Shown here piece by piece: positions 1 to 10,699 of a DNA stretch of 43,654 bases (position 1 is its first letter; every line of letters starts with the position of its first letter). Both the position numbers and the translations under genes were made by a program. Under the pieces are notes generated by a model, which was given only the letters and a program-made list of their open reading frames with translations, ran no database searches and was not told the origin of the DNA. The DNA lies in NCBI GenBank assembly GCA_009746045.1, contig RPFO01000079.1, positions 3,770,507 through 3,814,160 on the forward strand. Direction: 5' to 3'. This DNA comes from Mesostigma viride (Eukaryota; Streptophyta; Mesostigmatophyceae; Mesostigmatales; Mesostigmataceae).

Positions 1-490
1 AAGGGGACTCACCGGGCTGAAGGCGTTGCAGTTCCTCCACCAGTCGGCGAGTAGCGAAGAGCGCCTGTACTGTGTTGCGACCTGAACGGAAGCCGTGCTG
101 AGTCTCGCTGAGGTGACCGTCCAGGGCCGTGCGCAGGCGGTTCAGGATGAGCCGCATAAGAAGCTTGAGGGGGGCACTTTGAATGCACACCCCCGCTGTA
201 GTTGCCGGGGTCGGCAGGCGACCCCTTGTTATTGCACAGCATCGTGCGAAAACTGTGTTGCCAGGCCGCTGGAGGTGGTTGCGACGACAGCAGAAGGCGG
301 TTGCAGATGTCCCGGAAGAGCAGCATAACACCTGTGTCCTCGAATTCGGCTGCAAGTTTTACAACTGCGGCCGGAATCTCGTCAGAGCCGGTGGCTGCGT
401 CATAACGCAGGCGCTGGACCGCCTCCGTGACCTCGCGAGAGGTGAAAGGAGGCTAAACCGGAGGATAGAGCCGGCCGACAGCGGCTCGAT
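1..490 (-). pseudogene. LINE reverse transcriptase, N-terminal fingers/palm part, decayed and cut by the window edge
   Basis: Reading the minus strand from about 490 down to 1 gives the start of a non-LTR retrotransposon reverse transcriptase. In order I see a fingers motif (TGSDEIPAAVVKLA), a block with NNKGSPADPGNY, then LKLLMRLILNRLRTAL, and the HGFRSGRNT motif common to LINE RT domains. The last parts lie in a different frame from the first: a one-base shift falls just after the DPGNY segment, near position 197. The element continues beyond position 1, so the catalytic aspartates are not visible here. It has the same orientation as the LINE C-terminus at 938-1830 but cannot be the same copy, because the C-terminal part lies upstream of it in reading direction. 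RT identity is recognised from motif order; the clade is not assigned. Confidence 0.8.
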
Positions 491-594
491 CATATAGTTA
501 ATTCTCACACGCATGGGAGTTTCAGTGGGCGTTTATCCCCGGCCACTGGGGAACCTGGGGTCAAGGATAGGGTAGCATAGTTGCATCCCTGACC

Positions 595-596
<2 letters not shown>

Positions 597-634
<38 letters not shown>

Positions 635-937
635 CTTGCGTGTCATGCGCATAGGCACTGTGCCATGGAGTACTATGCCAATCTCATTAGAAAAATAATT
701 ACACAAAAGTTTAAACAACAGACAGAAATATCGTCTGCATCATGCCCCAAACCTATAGTACTAGATGGGGATATAATCCTCATCCGAGCTGTCCTCTACG
801 GTAATGGCAGACGAGGCGGTAGTGTAGCGGCTATCCTCATGGGGGCAATAACCTCTACCTGCGGACTTCTACCCTGGCTAGCGATGGGCCGCGGGGGCCG
901 TGGGGAGACAACAGGATCATACCCTTCAGGAATATGC
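597..937 (-). repeat. LINE 3' untranslated region ending in a (TTAC)n tail
   Basis: Downstream, on the minus strand, of the LINE stop codon at 938-940 is about 300 bp of non-coding sequence that ends in a tetranucleotide run, GTAA on the plus strand at 597-634. The last ~90 bp before the tail recur at about 39340-39436 on the plus strand, again ending in TTAC units. The paired occurrence of body end plus tail supports this as the true 3' end of a LINE family with a microsatellite tail. Confidence 0.7.
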
Positions 938-1830
938 TTATCGCATGCAAATTGCAGCCCATTTCTCCTTGTCAATCATGCGGGCGCGGAGTAGGGATAG
1001 TCCCTCAAGCCCCGCATCCTCAAGCAGTTGTGTCACATAAGTCCGGGTCGCGCCGCGTCGGTGCGGGGCGCGTGCAAGTCGGCCAGTGGGTTGCGAGGGG
1101 ACGAGGGGGCCCTGCCATAGGAGGAGGTGTCTACCGGGTTTGGCCAGTCTTAAGCCCCCCTGCAGGGCCCACATCGGTATTCACCTGGTCTGTGCGGGCC
1201 AGCTGGCCGGCGAAGAGTAGGCGGCGGTGTCGGATCGTATTGGTGACAAGAGGGAGCTCGCATTAGAGCTCAGCCCGGGTACGGCGCTCTTGGTAGCGGA
1301 TGCCGAGGATGTGACGGAGCATTCTAGTGACTGTGCCGTCAAGCTGCTTGCTCAGCGCCTGGTCCAGGGTCCACGCCTCGCAGCCGTAAAGGAGGATGCT
1401 GAGGACAAGGGCCTTGAACAGAATGCGTTTGCGCCGCGCACTCAGGTAGCGGCATGTCCAGAAACGGTCGAGGCGGCGGAGGGCCGCCCAGGCCTCAGTG
1501 GCCAATGCGGGTGTTGATGTCGTCTGCCGTGGAGGGGAGCCAGCTGCCAAGGAGCTTGAAACGAGTTGCCGGGGGGACGGGGCTGCCGTCCAGCAAAAGG
1601 ATCGAGGGTGGGTGGGGCTGTCCCTGCAGGGAAGCCTATGGCCATGCATGACCTCCGTTTTCTTGCTGATCATAAGCCCGACCGCCCGCGCTTCCAGTGA
1701 TAAGCTGTCTAGCCAGGGTTGGGCTGACTCCGGGGTTTCCACGAGCGTCGTGTCATCAGCGTAGATCAGATCGCTTAGTCGGTAAGGTGGGTCAACCCCG
1801 CCGTATAGCTGGAGTACTCCGTGACCTCGA
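938..1830 (-). pseudogene. LINE ORF2 C-terminal half (palm YADD motif to C-terminus), decayed
   Basis: On the minus strand the reading starts near 1830 and shows DLIYADDTTLV, with the catalytic YADD box at 1752-1763. It continues through the RT thumb to ILLYGCEAWTL, the hallmark C-terminal stretch of RTE/CR1-like LINEs, then MLRHILGI. An in-frame TAA at 1263-1265 interrupts it. Further on, IRHRRLLFAGQLAR and, in another frame, TYVTQLLEDAGL and KEKWAAI match the usual C-terminal end, with a stop at 938. Several frame changes show the copy is dead. It is 5'-truncated: nothing RT-like is seen upstream of about 1870, where a different repeat begins. The clade (RTE versus CR1/Jockey) cannot be settled by eye. 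Confidence 0.82.
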
Positions 1831-1886
1831 TCCCCGGCGGGCGCCCCTCCACCCGGGCAAAGCGGGCTTGGGCACGCCGCCTAATT

Positions 1887-1957
1887 TAATTAGTTAGACT
1901 CGTGCTCCCGTTGGGGAGTCACGGAGCATTAATCCCGATGGATGGATGGGTGGGTGC
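1887..1957 (-). repeat. Hairpin-bearing repeat end next to a (CCAT)n run
   Basis: On the minus strand a short (CCAT)n run is followed by GGGATTAATG, then a bulged hairpin at 1926-1899 with arms CTCCC/GGGAG around loop CAAC and an outer CGTG/CACG stem, then AATTA-rich sequence. Nearly the same segment occurs on the plus strand at 26388-26430, also beside a CCAT array. It abuts the truncated start of the LINE fragment. Confidence 0.7.
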
Positions 1958-2144
1958 AAACAGTCCTACCGGTCTAAGCTATCTACATCAGCTATATCTA
2001 CGACATCTATCTAACAGCATTACTAACTACAACACGTATACTAACTGCAATACGTAGATACTAGACTAGATACTCTAGAGAAGACATCCAGTTGACCGTT
2101 GTTATTACTGTGAGTAAGGCCACTGTGTATTGTCGTGGGACCGA

Positions 2145-3136
<992 letters not shown>

Positions 3137-3287
3137 GGCGGCAGCACCAGCATGAGCTTACGGTTCAATGTGACAACCGTTTCCGTTAGAGTTTCCAGCT
3201 GTCGCTGCAATCTGCATCGTCGTGTGATCGATTGCTAGGAGACACCAGCTCGGCTGTTCTGATGATGCAACCGTTCACGTCACAGTT

Positions 3288-3463
3288 GTTGTGTCCCACG
3301 CCGCACATGGGCAGCAGAGAATCTATAGTGGCCGAGGGCCGGATATATTTAGTATCGGTGGTACTATCGGGGCACTGTGACATGGGTACCCTAGTACCGT
3401 CCGACATTCTAAATATATTCCGGCCCTCGGACGCCATGTACAATCTCTGTGGTGGGATCCAAC
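3288..3463. mobile_element. Short palindromic MITE (about 176 bp, arms meeting near the middle)
   Basis: The left arm starts GTTGTGTCCCACGCCGCACA and contains GGCCGAGGGCCGGATATATTTAG. The reverse complement of the right arm starts GTTGGATCCCAC and contains GTCCGAGGGCCGGAATATATTTAG. The arms are imperfect inverted repeats of roughly 80 bp that nearly touch. The same arm occurs singly at 29253-29335 and 33917-34010, each preceded by a short TTAG-type tandem. There is no coding capacity. The superfamily is unassigned because no clear target duplication is visible. Confidence 0.7.
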
Positions 3464-3883
3464 TGACTGACTGACTGCATCACCGTACGCTTCCGTATAA
3501 CTTGTCGCAACGTGTCGGTTGCAAAGTGCGCTCGGTCGACACCGGTTCTGGTTTCAAGAAGCGTGCCAAGTGAGCCGGGACACATCGATCCGGCGCAGCG
3601 CCGGGCGGTTCCCCGGTAATTCCCGCGCGAAAGTTGACGAAATTCGGTGCGCGCGTGCAATGTTGACTGAAATTCGGTGTGCAAGGCTATGGTAGCTGAA
3701 AATTTATTGCTCACGGAATACGAAGCCATTGTGTACCGGATTTCGCTTGTTCGAACGGCATTGTCATAGGGAAAAATAATATTCACAAAAAAACTCGCGA
3801 AACGCTGCTGTATTGGGTGTGAACGAGGACAAGCACGCAGTTGGCGCAGTTTTTGCTCGCCGTCCGACCAGACCCGTGCATCT

Positions 3884-5590
3884 TTAACCCCTAAATGGGC
3901 AGAAATACTGCCGATGCATCGGCTGTAACTTCACAATTTTGCAAACCAGATGCCATCCAACCCACCCATATCCAATGGCTGTCCTTGGGGGCCAAGCATG
4001 TCCATGAGTTGCCCTTCGGGTTGGTATATCACAACCTTACATATATGCAGGGTAGGCCATGTATAACTGCCGTCAAAGTCAGGGGGGTCAAGACGAGCGT
4101 TTTCATTTTTGGTAGAATGTGCATTTTGAATTATGTTGTAAGAGCTAGGCACCTACCACTTCAGGGATGATAAACAATTAGTTGCTGAACAGTTTGAGCC
4201 ATTGGGGTCATCATTTGGGTGGGTATACCAGCAGTTACACCCAGTACAGCCCATAGGGGTACCGTTGGTAAAAAGCAACCAAGGGGGTAGGAGTGGGCAT
4301 ACTACCTACTAATACCTACTAATATGGCCCCCAACCATGCCACACAATACATTTCCCTTCCACAATGATGGGGAAACATAACTGCATCATCACACTGCCC
4401 TTACATGGCACCTATGTGCAGGTGCCACCTTGTCCATGCACGTAGGTAACGTGGTACGGATACCCTACGCAAGGCATGCATTCTAGGAGGCAGCCACCAA
4501 CAAACTAGTGATTTTAAGCCTATTTCAGCTTGCCCTAGCAAGAATAAACTAGGCCTAAGCTGCTATAGCTTGCCAGGTGATGGCCAGCACACCTGGTGTC
4601 ACATGCTGACAATGGGAAGCTTCTACTCACCGGTTACATGCTTGATGATGCCACAGAGACCAGCCAACTGCCTCACACTCATGCAATATGTGTGTGGGAA
4701 ATGTATAACAAACATATATGGAGGTATTCAAACCCATACAGCCTCTTAAACTTATCACCATCACCCTGTGGCAGGTCAACTGACTGAGGGAAGCATCTAA
4801 GAAGGGTGTTTTAGAAAGGGGCCGGGCCAGGGTCAAGAAAGAGCATGAATAATGCAAAAAGAATGTGCTACACAAGCTAGAACGTATATATAAACGTCAA
4901 ACATCGATAGGAAAACGATGCTTAAGCTTTACCAGGCATGGATGGCGTTACCTTGGCCCAGGCGGTGGCCGCAAAATGGCGCATTTCGGCACACCAAAGT
5001 TGTGCAGCATGGTCGCTGGATTCGGCGATTTCTGGCCACCCTTGCACGTTTACGACTACCATGTATCATAAAAAGTACAAAGAAACCAATATATCCTTTA
5101 AAATACGCCGGAAAGGTATTGCTGTCAACGTTTCTATCGTCCGGCCTGATCGCAGTTTTTTCCAGCAAGAACGCTGCCGACACCTATCAAATGGCATTCC
5201 CGCGAACCAAAAATTGGCCTGTATCATCTTTAGGACGTATAAAATCAATTTCCTGACTTTGGTCAGAAAATTCGAACGAAAACGTAAATGCCATGCGTGG
5301 GCGCAAGCCGCCATGGCCAGGTCGTCGTTTTCCGGAATGCACGTTGTACGCGAAAAAGTACCCTGACCCCTTGTACTTTGACCGGCCAGAACACCTCTAT
5401 AACTTTGTCAGAAGTATGCAAACCATAGTACCATGCTGTGAGGAAAATTATAAACTTTCATTCTTCTCAGCTAAACGTTTCCTAATTCTCAATAGTTTTC
5501 GCGGCATTTGGTCCCCCGAGAAGGGGCCGACGTGTCGGCTGTAACTCAGTTTTAGGCGGAAAATCGGCAGCCAGACCATTTAGGGGTTAA
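3884..5590. mobile_element. piggyBac-like non-autonomous element with TTAA target duplication
   Basis: TTAA at 3884-3887 is followed by CCCCTAAATGG; the mirror sequence CCATTTAGGGG ends at 5586 and is followed by TTAA at 5587-5590. TTAA duplications with termini starting CCC are the signature of piggyBac-type transposons. The perfect terminal repeat is 11 bp; a second shared block (CTGCCGAT) lies slightly further in on both ends. The ~1.7-kb interior has only short open frames, none resembling a piggyBac transposase, so this is a non-autonomous copy. The intact duplication suggests a fairly recent insertion. Confidence 0.8.
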
Positions 5591-5591
5591 G

Positions 5592-5804
5592 GTAAGGTCT
5601 CGTTGCCCAAACTACTTGACGGTGGAAACGAACACGTTCCACCAGTTCCTTACATCATTTCAAAGAAACCCAGCATAGGATTTCCCTTAATTTTGCGTTT
5701 CCGATTTTTACGCCCCTTCCGCGAAAAAGTGACAATTATAGGAGCGCTGACAGGGGCAACACTGCATGTCGTGCTTTTAATCGCTTTTTCGTCTTTTCTT
5801 GCAG
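5592..5804 (+). other. Predicted intron at the 5' end of the zinc-ribbon gene
   Basis: GTAAGG at 5592 directly follows the right TTAA of the piggyBac-like element (TTAAG|GTAAGG), and a pyrimidine-rich stretch ending in TTTTCTTGCAG closes at 5804, four bases before the ATG at 5809. If real, the exon upstream of this donor is the sequence before 3884, so the transposon sits at the end of exon 1. The frame on both sides is open through the predicted junction, but exon 1 has no recognisable domain. Confidence 0.45.
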
Positions 5805-7028
5805 CTATATGACTTCGCTCGGCCGGAGCAACCTTCTGCGCTGTGTTTCCTGTGGGCGTGGCGGGCTGCCGCGATCTTTGGTGTGCCCAGGCTGCAATAG
5901 AGACAACAATTTGCAGTTCTTGACGACGGCAAAGCCCTACTTTGTCGCCATCAACCGGCGAGTTTATCGCGGCCTGACGCAACATCCGCAGGCCAGTAAG
6001 TCTTTTACAATCAACCCGTTCCCGGAGGAGGCGTTCCAGGCAACGCTGGGTCAAGCCGGGGTGTTAACCCACGACAGTGCGAGGACGTCGAGCGCCCACC
6101 CCGGCGTTTCCTTCAGGCGTATCAAGCGTGAAATCACGAGCTGCACGCAGATCCAGAGCCTGCTGGAGCTGGCCTGCGAGGGCAAGCGGGAGTGGGCTGG
6201 CGCCAGGCTTCTGAAGAGCAGCGTGTCCGTTGTCGTGCCCCCCCTATACCTGGAGTGGTCCAGCAATTTTGCTGAGGAGCAAACACTCCAGGTAAGATAT
6301 TCTTACATGGTCATGAACGTGATGGGGAATGTAGTAGTATACGCGGTAGACCATCCCTTCCATGTCTTGGCAACGAAGTGGGATTTGGTAGACCGCGAGC
6401 ACCCAAACACGAGGCTAGCTGAAAGGGAGGGGGAGGCGGCAGCTCGCCTGATTTTGCAGCGGTATACAGCCAGGAAGGTTTTGCATGCTGCATCCCACTG
6501 CCAGTGCCTGCTCCCAAGCATCCCTGTGAATGTCAAGGCTGCTGCCACCACCTTCCTCTCCTCCCATGCCCCTCCTAACATCCCCGGCAGCGCTGTTAGT
6601 GAGGATGGGCTGAGCGATGAGGGGGAGGATGAGGAGGGGGTAGAGAGCATAGCTGGTAGCTCAAACCAGGGGGATAGGCTGGCCATGTCCCAGCTGGCAG
6701 GTGAGGAGGAGGGGGAAGATGGGGGGGGGAGGAGGAGGTGTTTCCCTCCTTCCACAAACCTACCGATCATGAGCTGTGGATGGGGACGGTCCATGTGGAC
6801 ATGAACTTTGAAGCTAGGAGGCTAGCTGACGGGGACACCATTCGCAGGGACCCCGAGGATCCTTACCGGTGGTGTGATGATGAGGACATGAGAAACATTA
6901 GGGCAGGGATCCTCAACTTCAAGGTCAACTACCAGAAGCTAGCAGCGTGGGAGGCCAAGCATGGCCCCTACGTGTGGCCTCCTTACATTGAGTACCGTGA
7001 TGCTTCCGGGCGCTGGGTGAAGAAGTAG
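5805..7028 (+). pseudogene. Zinc-ribbon protein of a transposon-like module, one frameshift
   Basis: The first recognisable codon run starts at the ATG at 5809 and encodes a zinc-ribbon-like N-terminus (CVSCGRG...CPGCN: C-x2-C, gap, C-x2-C at about residues 12-32). A mixed globular region and an acidic stretch (EDGLSDEGEDEEGVES) follow. The reading frame is lost at a run of nine G (6721-6729); a tenth G would join it to the frame that continues to the stop at 7026-7028 (ending SGRWVKK), making roughly 400 residues. This is either a one-base indel in a homopolymer or a sequencing error. I do not recognise the family. Its position just upstream of, and same strand as, the transposase-like gene suggests both belong to one mobile element. 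A perfect donor-like AG|GTAAGA at about 6290 could also mean alternative splicing. Confidence 0.5.
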
Positions 7029-7137
7029 GGTGCTAGGTGTTTTATTGGCACTGTGTTTTATTGGCATTGACATATCATTGGTGATGGCAGGTCAGGCAGG
7101 ATGATAATGATGTTGTTTTTTCCTAAATATTATATTT

Positions 7138-7142
7138 TGTAA
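7138..7142 (+). promoter_or_regulatory. TGTAA motif, candidate poly(A) signal
   Basis: TGTAA lies about 110 bp after the stop codon at 7028. Chlorophyte algae commonly use TGTAA in place of AATAAA. A matching motif follows the next gene. Confidence 0.35.
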
Positions 7143-9539
7143 TGAAATGGCTTTTTCATTCCTTCATGCTTCATTTGTCTTGTGCATGGGTTGCATCATT
7201 GGGAACCTATATAACAACGTGCATGGGTAATGCAGTGGTGACCATGGCAAGTGTGCCGTTGAACGTGCTAGCTGGTGTGAAGGGTTTTGTTTGCACGAGC
7301 ACCAAGCTGGCTAAACCTGGCAAGGGGGGGTGTGATGGGAGCCAGCGTGCAAGGACTTTGCAAAACAGTCTTGATAGCTATAAGGCAGCCCAAGAGAGGA
7401 ACAAGGAGCAATCTGCAGCACTGGCACGCAAGGTTGAGGAGCAGGAAGCAGTGATAGAGCAGTTGAGGAGGGACTTGAAGGCGGCCAGGCGTAAGTCAGT
7501 TCAGGCAGGTCACGTGGAGGAGGTGGTGAGCCCTAGGGCACCGGTGGGCAGGCGCGTGGGTTCAAAGAATCCGAGGGTGGTGGCTGGGAAGTCTGTCCCC
7601 AAGGCCAGGAGGCATGATCTCAGCACCAGGGTGAGCATGTGGCTGGATGACACCTTTGCCGTGGACGTGGTAGATGAGGTCATCCCAGCCTACCTTGACA
7701 TTCACCCGGCCGGACGTGCTGGATGCCTACCTGAGGGATAGTGGGAGGCTCAAGCAGTTGCACGAGGATGCACAGATGCTAGAGGTCACAGAGGAGTGGG
7801 ATGTGATCCTGGCCATTGCTATGAAGCTCAGGCTTGGCATTAGCTATGACAAGTACCAGCAGCTCAGGCAGATGATTAGTTGTGTCTGGGATGCTCCCAC
7901 CCAGTCGTTCTTGCCTAGGACCACTAGTGCAGGGGCTAAGTACCCCACGCTGCCCACGAAGCACGTGATGGCAGAGGAGATGAAGGAGATGCTGGAGGAG
8001 ATGAAGATAGTGCAAAGTGAAGATGGCACGGTAGTCACATCAGGCTTGCGGGCTGCGCTGCTGCAGGACCTGCGTGCCAACCCCAAGGGGCTTGACAGGG
8101 CAAAAATCCTGTACCAGATCTTAGGGGATGGTGCCCAGATGGCCCGGGGATTCAAGGCCCTGAGCATCGGTGGCCGTGTCATGCGGCATGGCGGGTCAGG
8201 TGATGAGGTAGCAATGCACCAGTCCCCTAACAAGCTGCAGGAGCTGGTCATGGCCAAGGGCCGTGATGATGACTACAAGGTGCTAGAGGAGGTCACGGCA
8301 CGGTTGGTGGGGGAGCTGGAGGAGATCAGGCAGGAAGGGGGGGTGTTCAATGGCAACGTGAGGCGTGTGCTGGAGGCCATACTAGGGGGTGACCTGCAGT
8401 GGCTGCACGCCGTGCTGGGGTTAGTGGGCTGCTCAGGCACCTACCCCTGCCCGTGGTGCCACATGAGCAAGGACCAGCTCCACGAGGGCTGGCTGGGGCA
8501 GGTGGAGCACGAGCTGCGGACGCTGGAGGGCATGAGGAAGATGGCACACGCGCACGGTGAGTACCCATACGACTGCCCGGCGTGTGGTGAGTGCTTCACG
8601 TGTGAGGAGGACGAGAAGGACAGTGAGCCCCCCAACCCCACCGCACGTGCAGCCTTTGCCAAGGCCCACTATGGGCAGTTCTTTGGTAGGCCCCCCATCT
8701 TTAACATCCCCCTCACCCACGTCACCCTCTGCCTGCTCCACATGGAGCTGAACATGGTGGCCACCTGGCTGCAGCGGGTAGTGCTAGACCACGTGCAGGC
8801 CAAGGATGAGGAGAGGCTAGTGCACATGCTCAAGGTGGAGGTGGAGTGCCATGTCAAGCCTGAGCAGGTGAAGGCACGCAAGAAGACGCAGGGTAAGGGG
8901 GACCTGAGCGAGAGGGTGACAGTGATAGGTCGGGAGTGCCACAAGGTGCTCAACAGCGGTGACAAGCTGCTGGACGTAGTGTTCCCAGAAGAGCACGACA
9001 TGCGCCCTGCCATGCAGGACTCCCTGGACGCCCTTAGGGAGTTTTGGGTGGAGGTAGCCAGGCCTTTTGAGGATGATAAGGTAGAGGGTGGCCCAGTTAG
9101 GCAAGCTGTGGCTGACAGGGTCAAGGCAGCTGCCATCAAGGCGGCAGATGCCCTAGCTAGAGCCACCGCAGCCGAGAACCTCACCCTCTACTACCACATA
9201 GCGGTAGACCACCTGCCAGCAGCCATCCTCAAGTGGGGTAACCTGCAGTACTTCTCTGGCCAGGCGCTGGAGCACGTGCACGCAGTGAAGAAGCGTGACA
9301 TGAAAACCATGACCAACGGTCGCACCCACCCCTCCACGTGCGCCAAGGGTGTGGCCAAGCGTGCCATGGGGGTAGGGGTGCTGCAGCAGGTCACCAACAT
9401 CAGGGCGCTCCACAAGCTGGTGGATGAGATTGTCCCCAGGCCCCTGTCAGAGGTAGAGAAGAAAAAAAGAAAGAGGTTGGCTCGGGGCACGACGGGCACT
9501 GAGAACGTGCCCCCGAATGTGGCATTCCCCATTATGTGA
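7142..9539 (+). pseudogene. Transposase-like protein with CPWC zinc motif, one frameshift
   Basis: Two overlapping frames (7142-7741 and 7674-9539) read as one protein of about 790 residues if a one-base shift near 7715 is allowed: VDVVDEVIPAYLDIH in the first frame leads into PDVLDAYLRDSGRLKQL in the second. The N-terminal part has a coiled coil (about residues 75-120). The main part shows LGDGAQMARG, then GDLQWLHAVLGL, then a zinc site CPWC followed by CPAC-x2-C, and near the C-terminus YYHIAVDHLPAAILKWG with FSGQALEHVHAVKKR. This order of acidic residues (D, D, E-H) around a zinc knuckle resembles a widespread group of uncharacterised eukaryotic transposase-like proteins with an RNase H-like core. 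I infer a DDE-type recombinase; the superfamily is not named with confidence. The start codon is uncertain (7142, 7223 or 7243). Confidence 0.6.
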
Positions 9540-9614
9540 ACATGATGTATTATTGATGCATGGTTGACCTGGGTTGTATTATGAGGGTGTGGCCCCATTC
9601 GTGGCTTCATGCAT

Positions 9615-9619
9615 TGTAA
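9615..9619 (+). promoter_or_regulatory. TGTAA motif, candidate poly(A) signal
   Basis: TGTAA lies 76 bp after the stop codon of the transposase-like gene, and is followed, like the copy at 7138, by an AATGAAATG stretch. The repeated context suggests a shared 3'-end layout in this module. Confidence 0.35.
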
Positions 9620-9649
9620 AACATAATGTATAATGAAATGATTTCCATG

Positions 9650-10560
9650 CTACTATGTCATGAAACCCTTGTTGAAGAATGGGGCAAAACTGCATTTTTT
9701 GTGTTATGTTTGCTAGCATCTGTCACCATTTGATCATGCCAACTGTCTACATTTCTTATGGACAGTTTACACTAGATGTGTTGATGATATGTGCAACGTT
9801 CTAGCTCCAACTGAGTCCACTTGGGTCTTATATATGTGCAAACCTATGATGAAATACTTGGAAAACACTGAAAAACTGCATTTTGGGGGTATTTATGCTA
9901 GCATTTGTCACCAATTTGTCATCCAACCAGCCTGAAACTTTGTGGGCATGCTGCATGGGATGTGTTTAGAACATGTGCAAAGTTCCAGGCCCAACTGAGT
10001 TCATTTGGTGTCATTATGTATGCATATGTGTGATAAAACCCTTAAAAAACCATGAAAAACTGCATTTTTTGGGTATTTATGCTAGCATTTGTCACCAATT
10101 TGTCATCCAACCAGCCTGAAACTTTGTGGGCATGCTGCATGGGATGTGTTTAGAACATGTGCAAAGTTCCAGGCCCAACTGAGTTCATTTGGTGTCATTA
10201 TGTATGCATATGTGTGATAAAACCCTTAAAAAACCATGAAAAACTGCATTTTTTGGGTATTTACGCTAGCATTTGTCACCAATTTGTCATCCAACCAGCC
10301 TGAAACTTTGTGGGCATGCTGCATGGGATGTGTTTAGAACATGTGCAAAGTTCCAGGCCCAACTGAGTTCATTTGATGTCATTATATATGCATACATGCC
10401 AGAAAGTGCTGAAAATACGGTATTTTTTGCTAGCAAATGTCACCATGTTACCATGGTGCCGACTCCCAAAAAATTTTTTGACCACATGGCATCATAAGAT
10501 ATCTGATTAGGTACCTTGGTGCCAAATTTGAGGCCAAACTGACTATTAGCCTATCTTGAA
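9650..10560. repeat. Tandem satellite, ~184-bp unit, about five units
   Basis: The marker GCTAGCATTTGTCACC recurs with starts near 9712, 9897, 10081, 10265 and, diverged, 10429, giving spacings of 185, 184, 184 and 164. The second to fourth units are nearly identical; the outer two are diverged, as expected when the array centre is homogenised. It begins about 110 bp after the transposase-like stop codon and may be the subterminal region of that element. No open frame is conserved across the units. Confidence 0.85.
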
Positions 10561-10699
10561 ATAATTACCAGGGAACCAAAACGCGTTTTTGGATTGATGT
10601 GGAATCAGCGATGGCAGCCTGGACCCCAGTACTGACCACGAAACAGATGCCCCAAACACCAGCGCAGTCAGCTAGCGCAGGTGTATTAGGTAGCTACGG

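Noticed and set aside
5809-9539. Integrated giant-virus genes
   Set aside because: No viral core genes nearby; motifs fit a transposase-like protein and the flanks are transposons and satellite.
9650-10560. CRISPR array
   Set aside because: The repeats are contiguous 184-bp tandem units without spacers, in a eukaryotic context.
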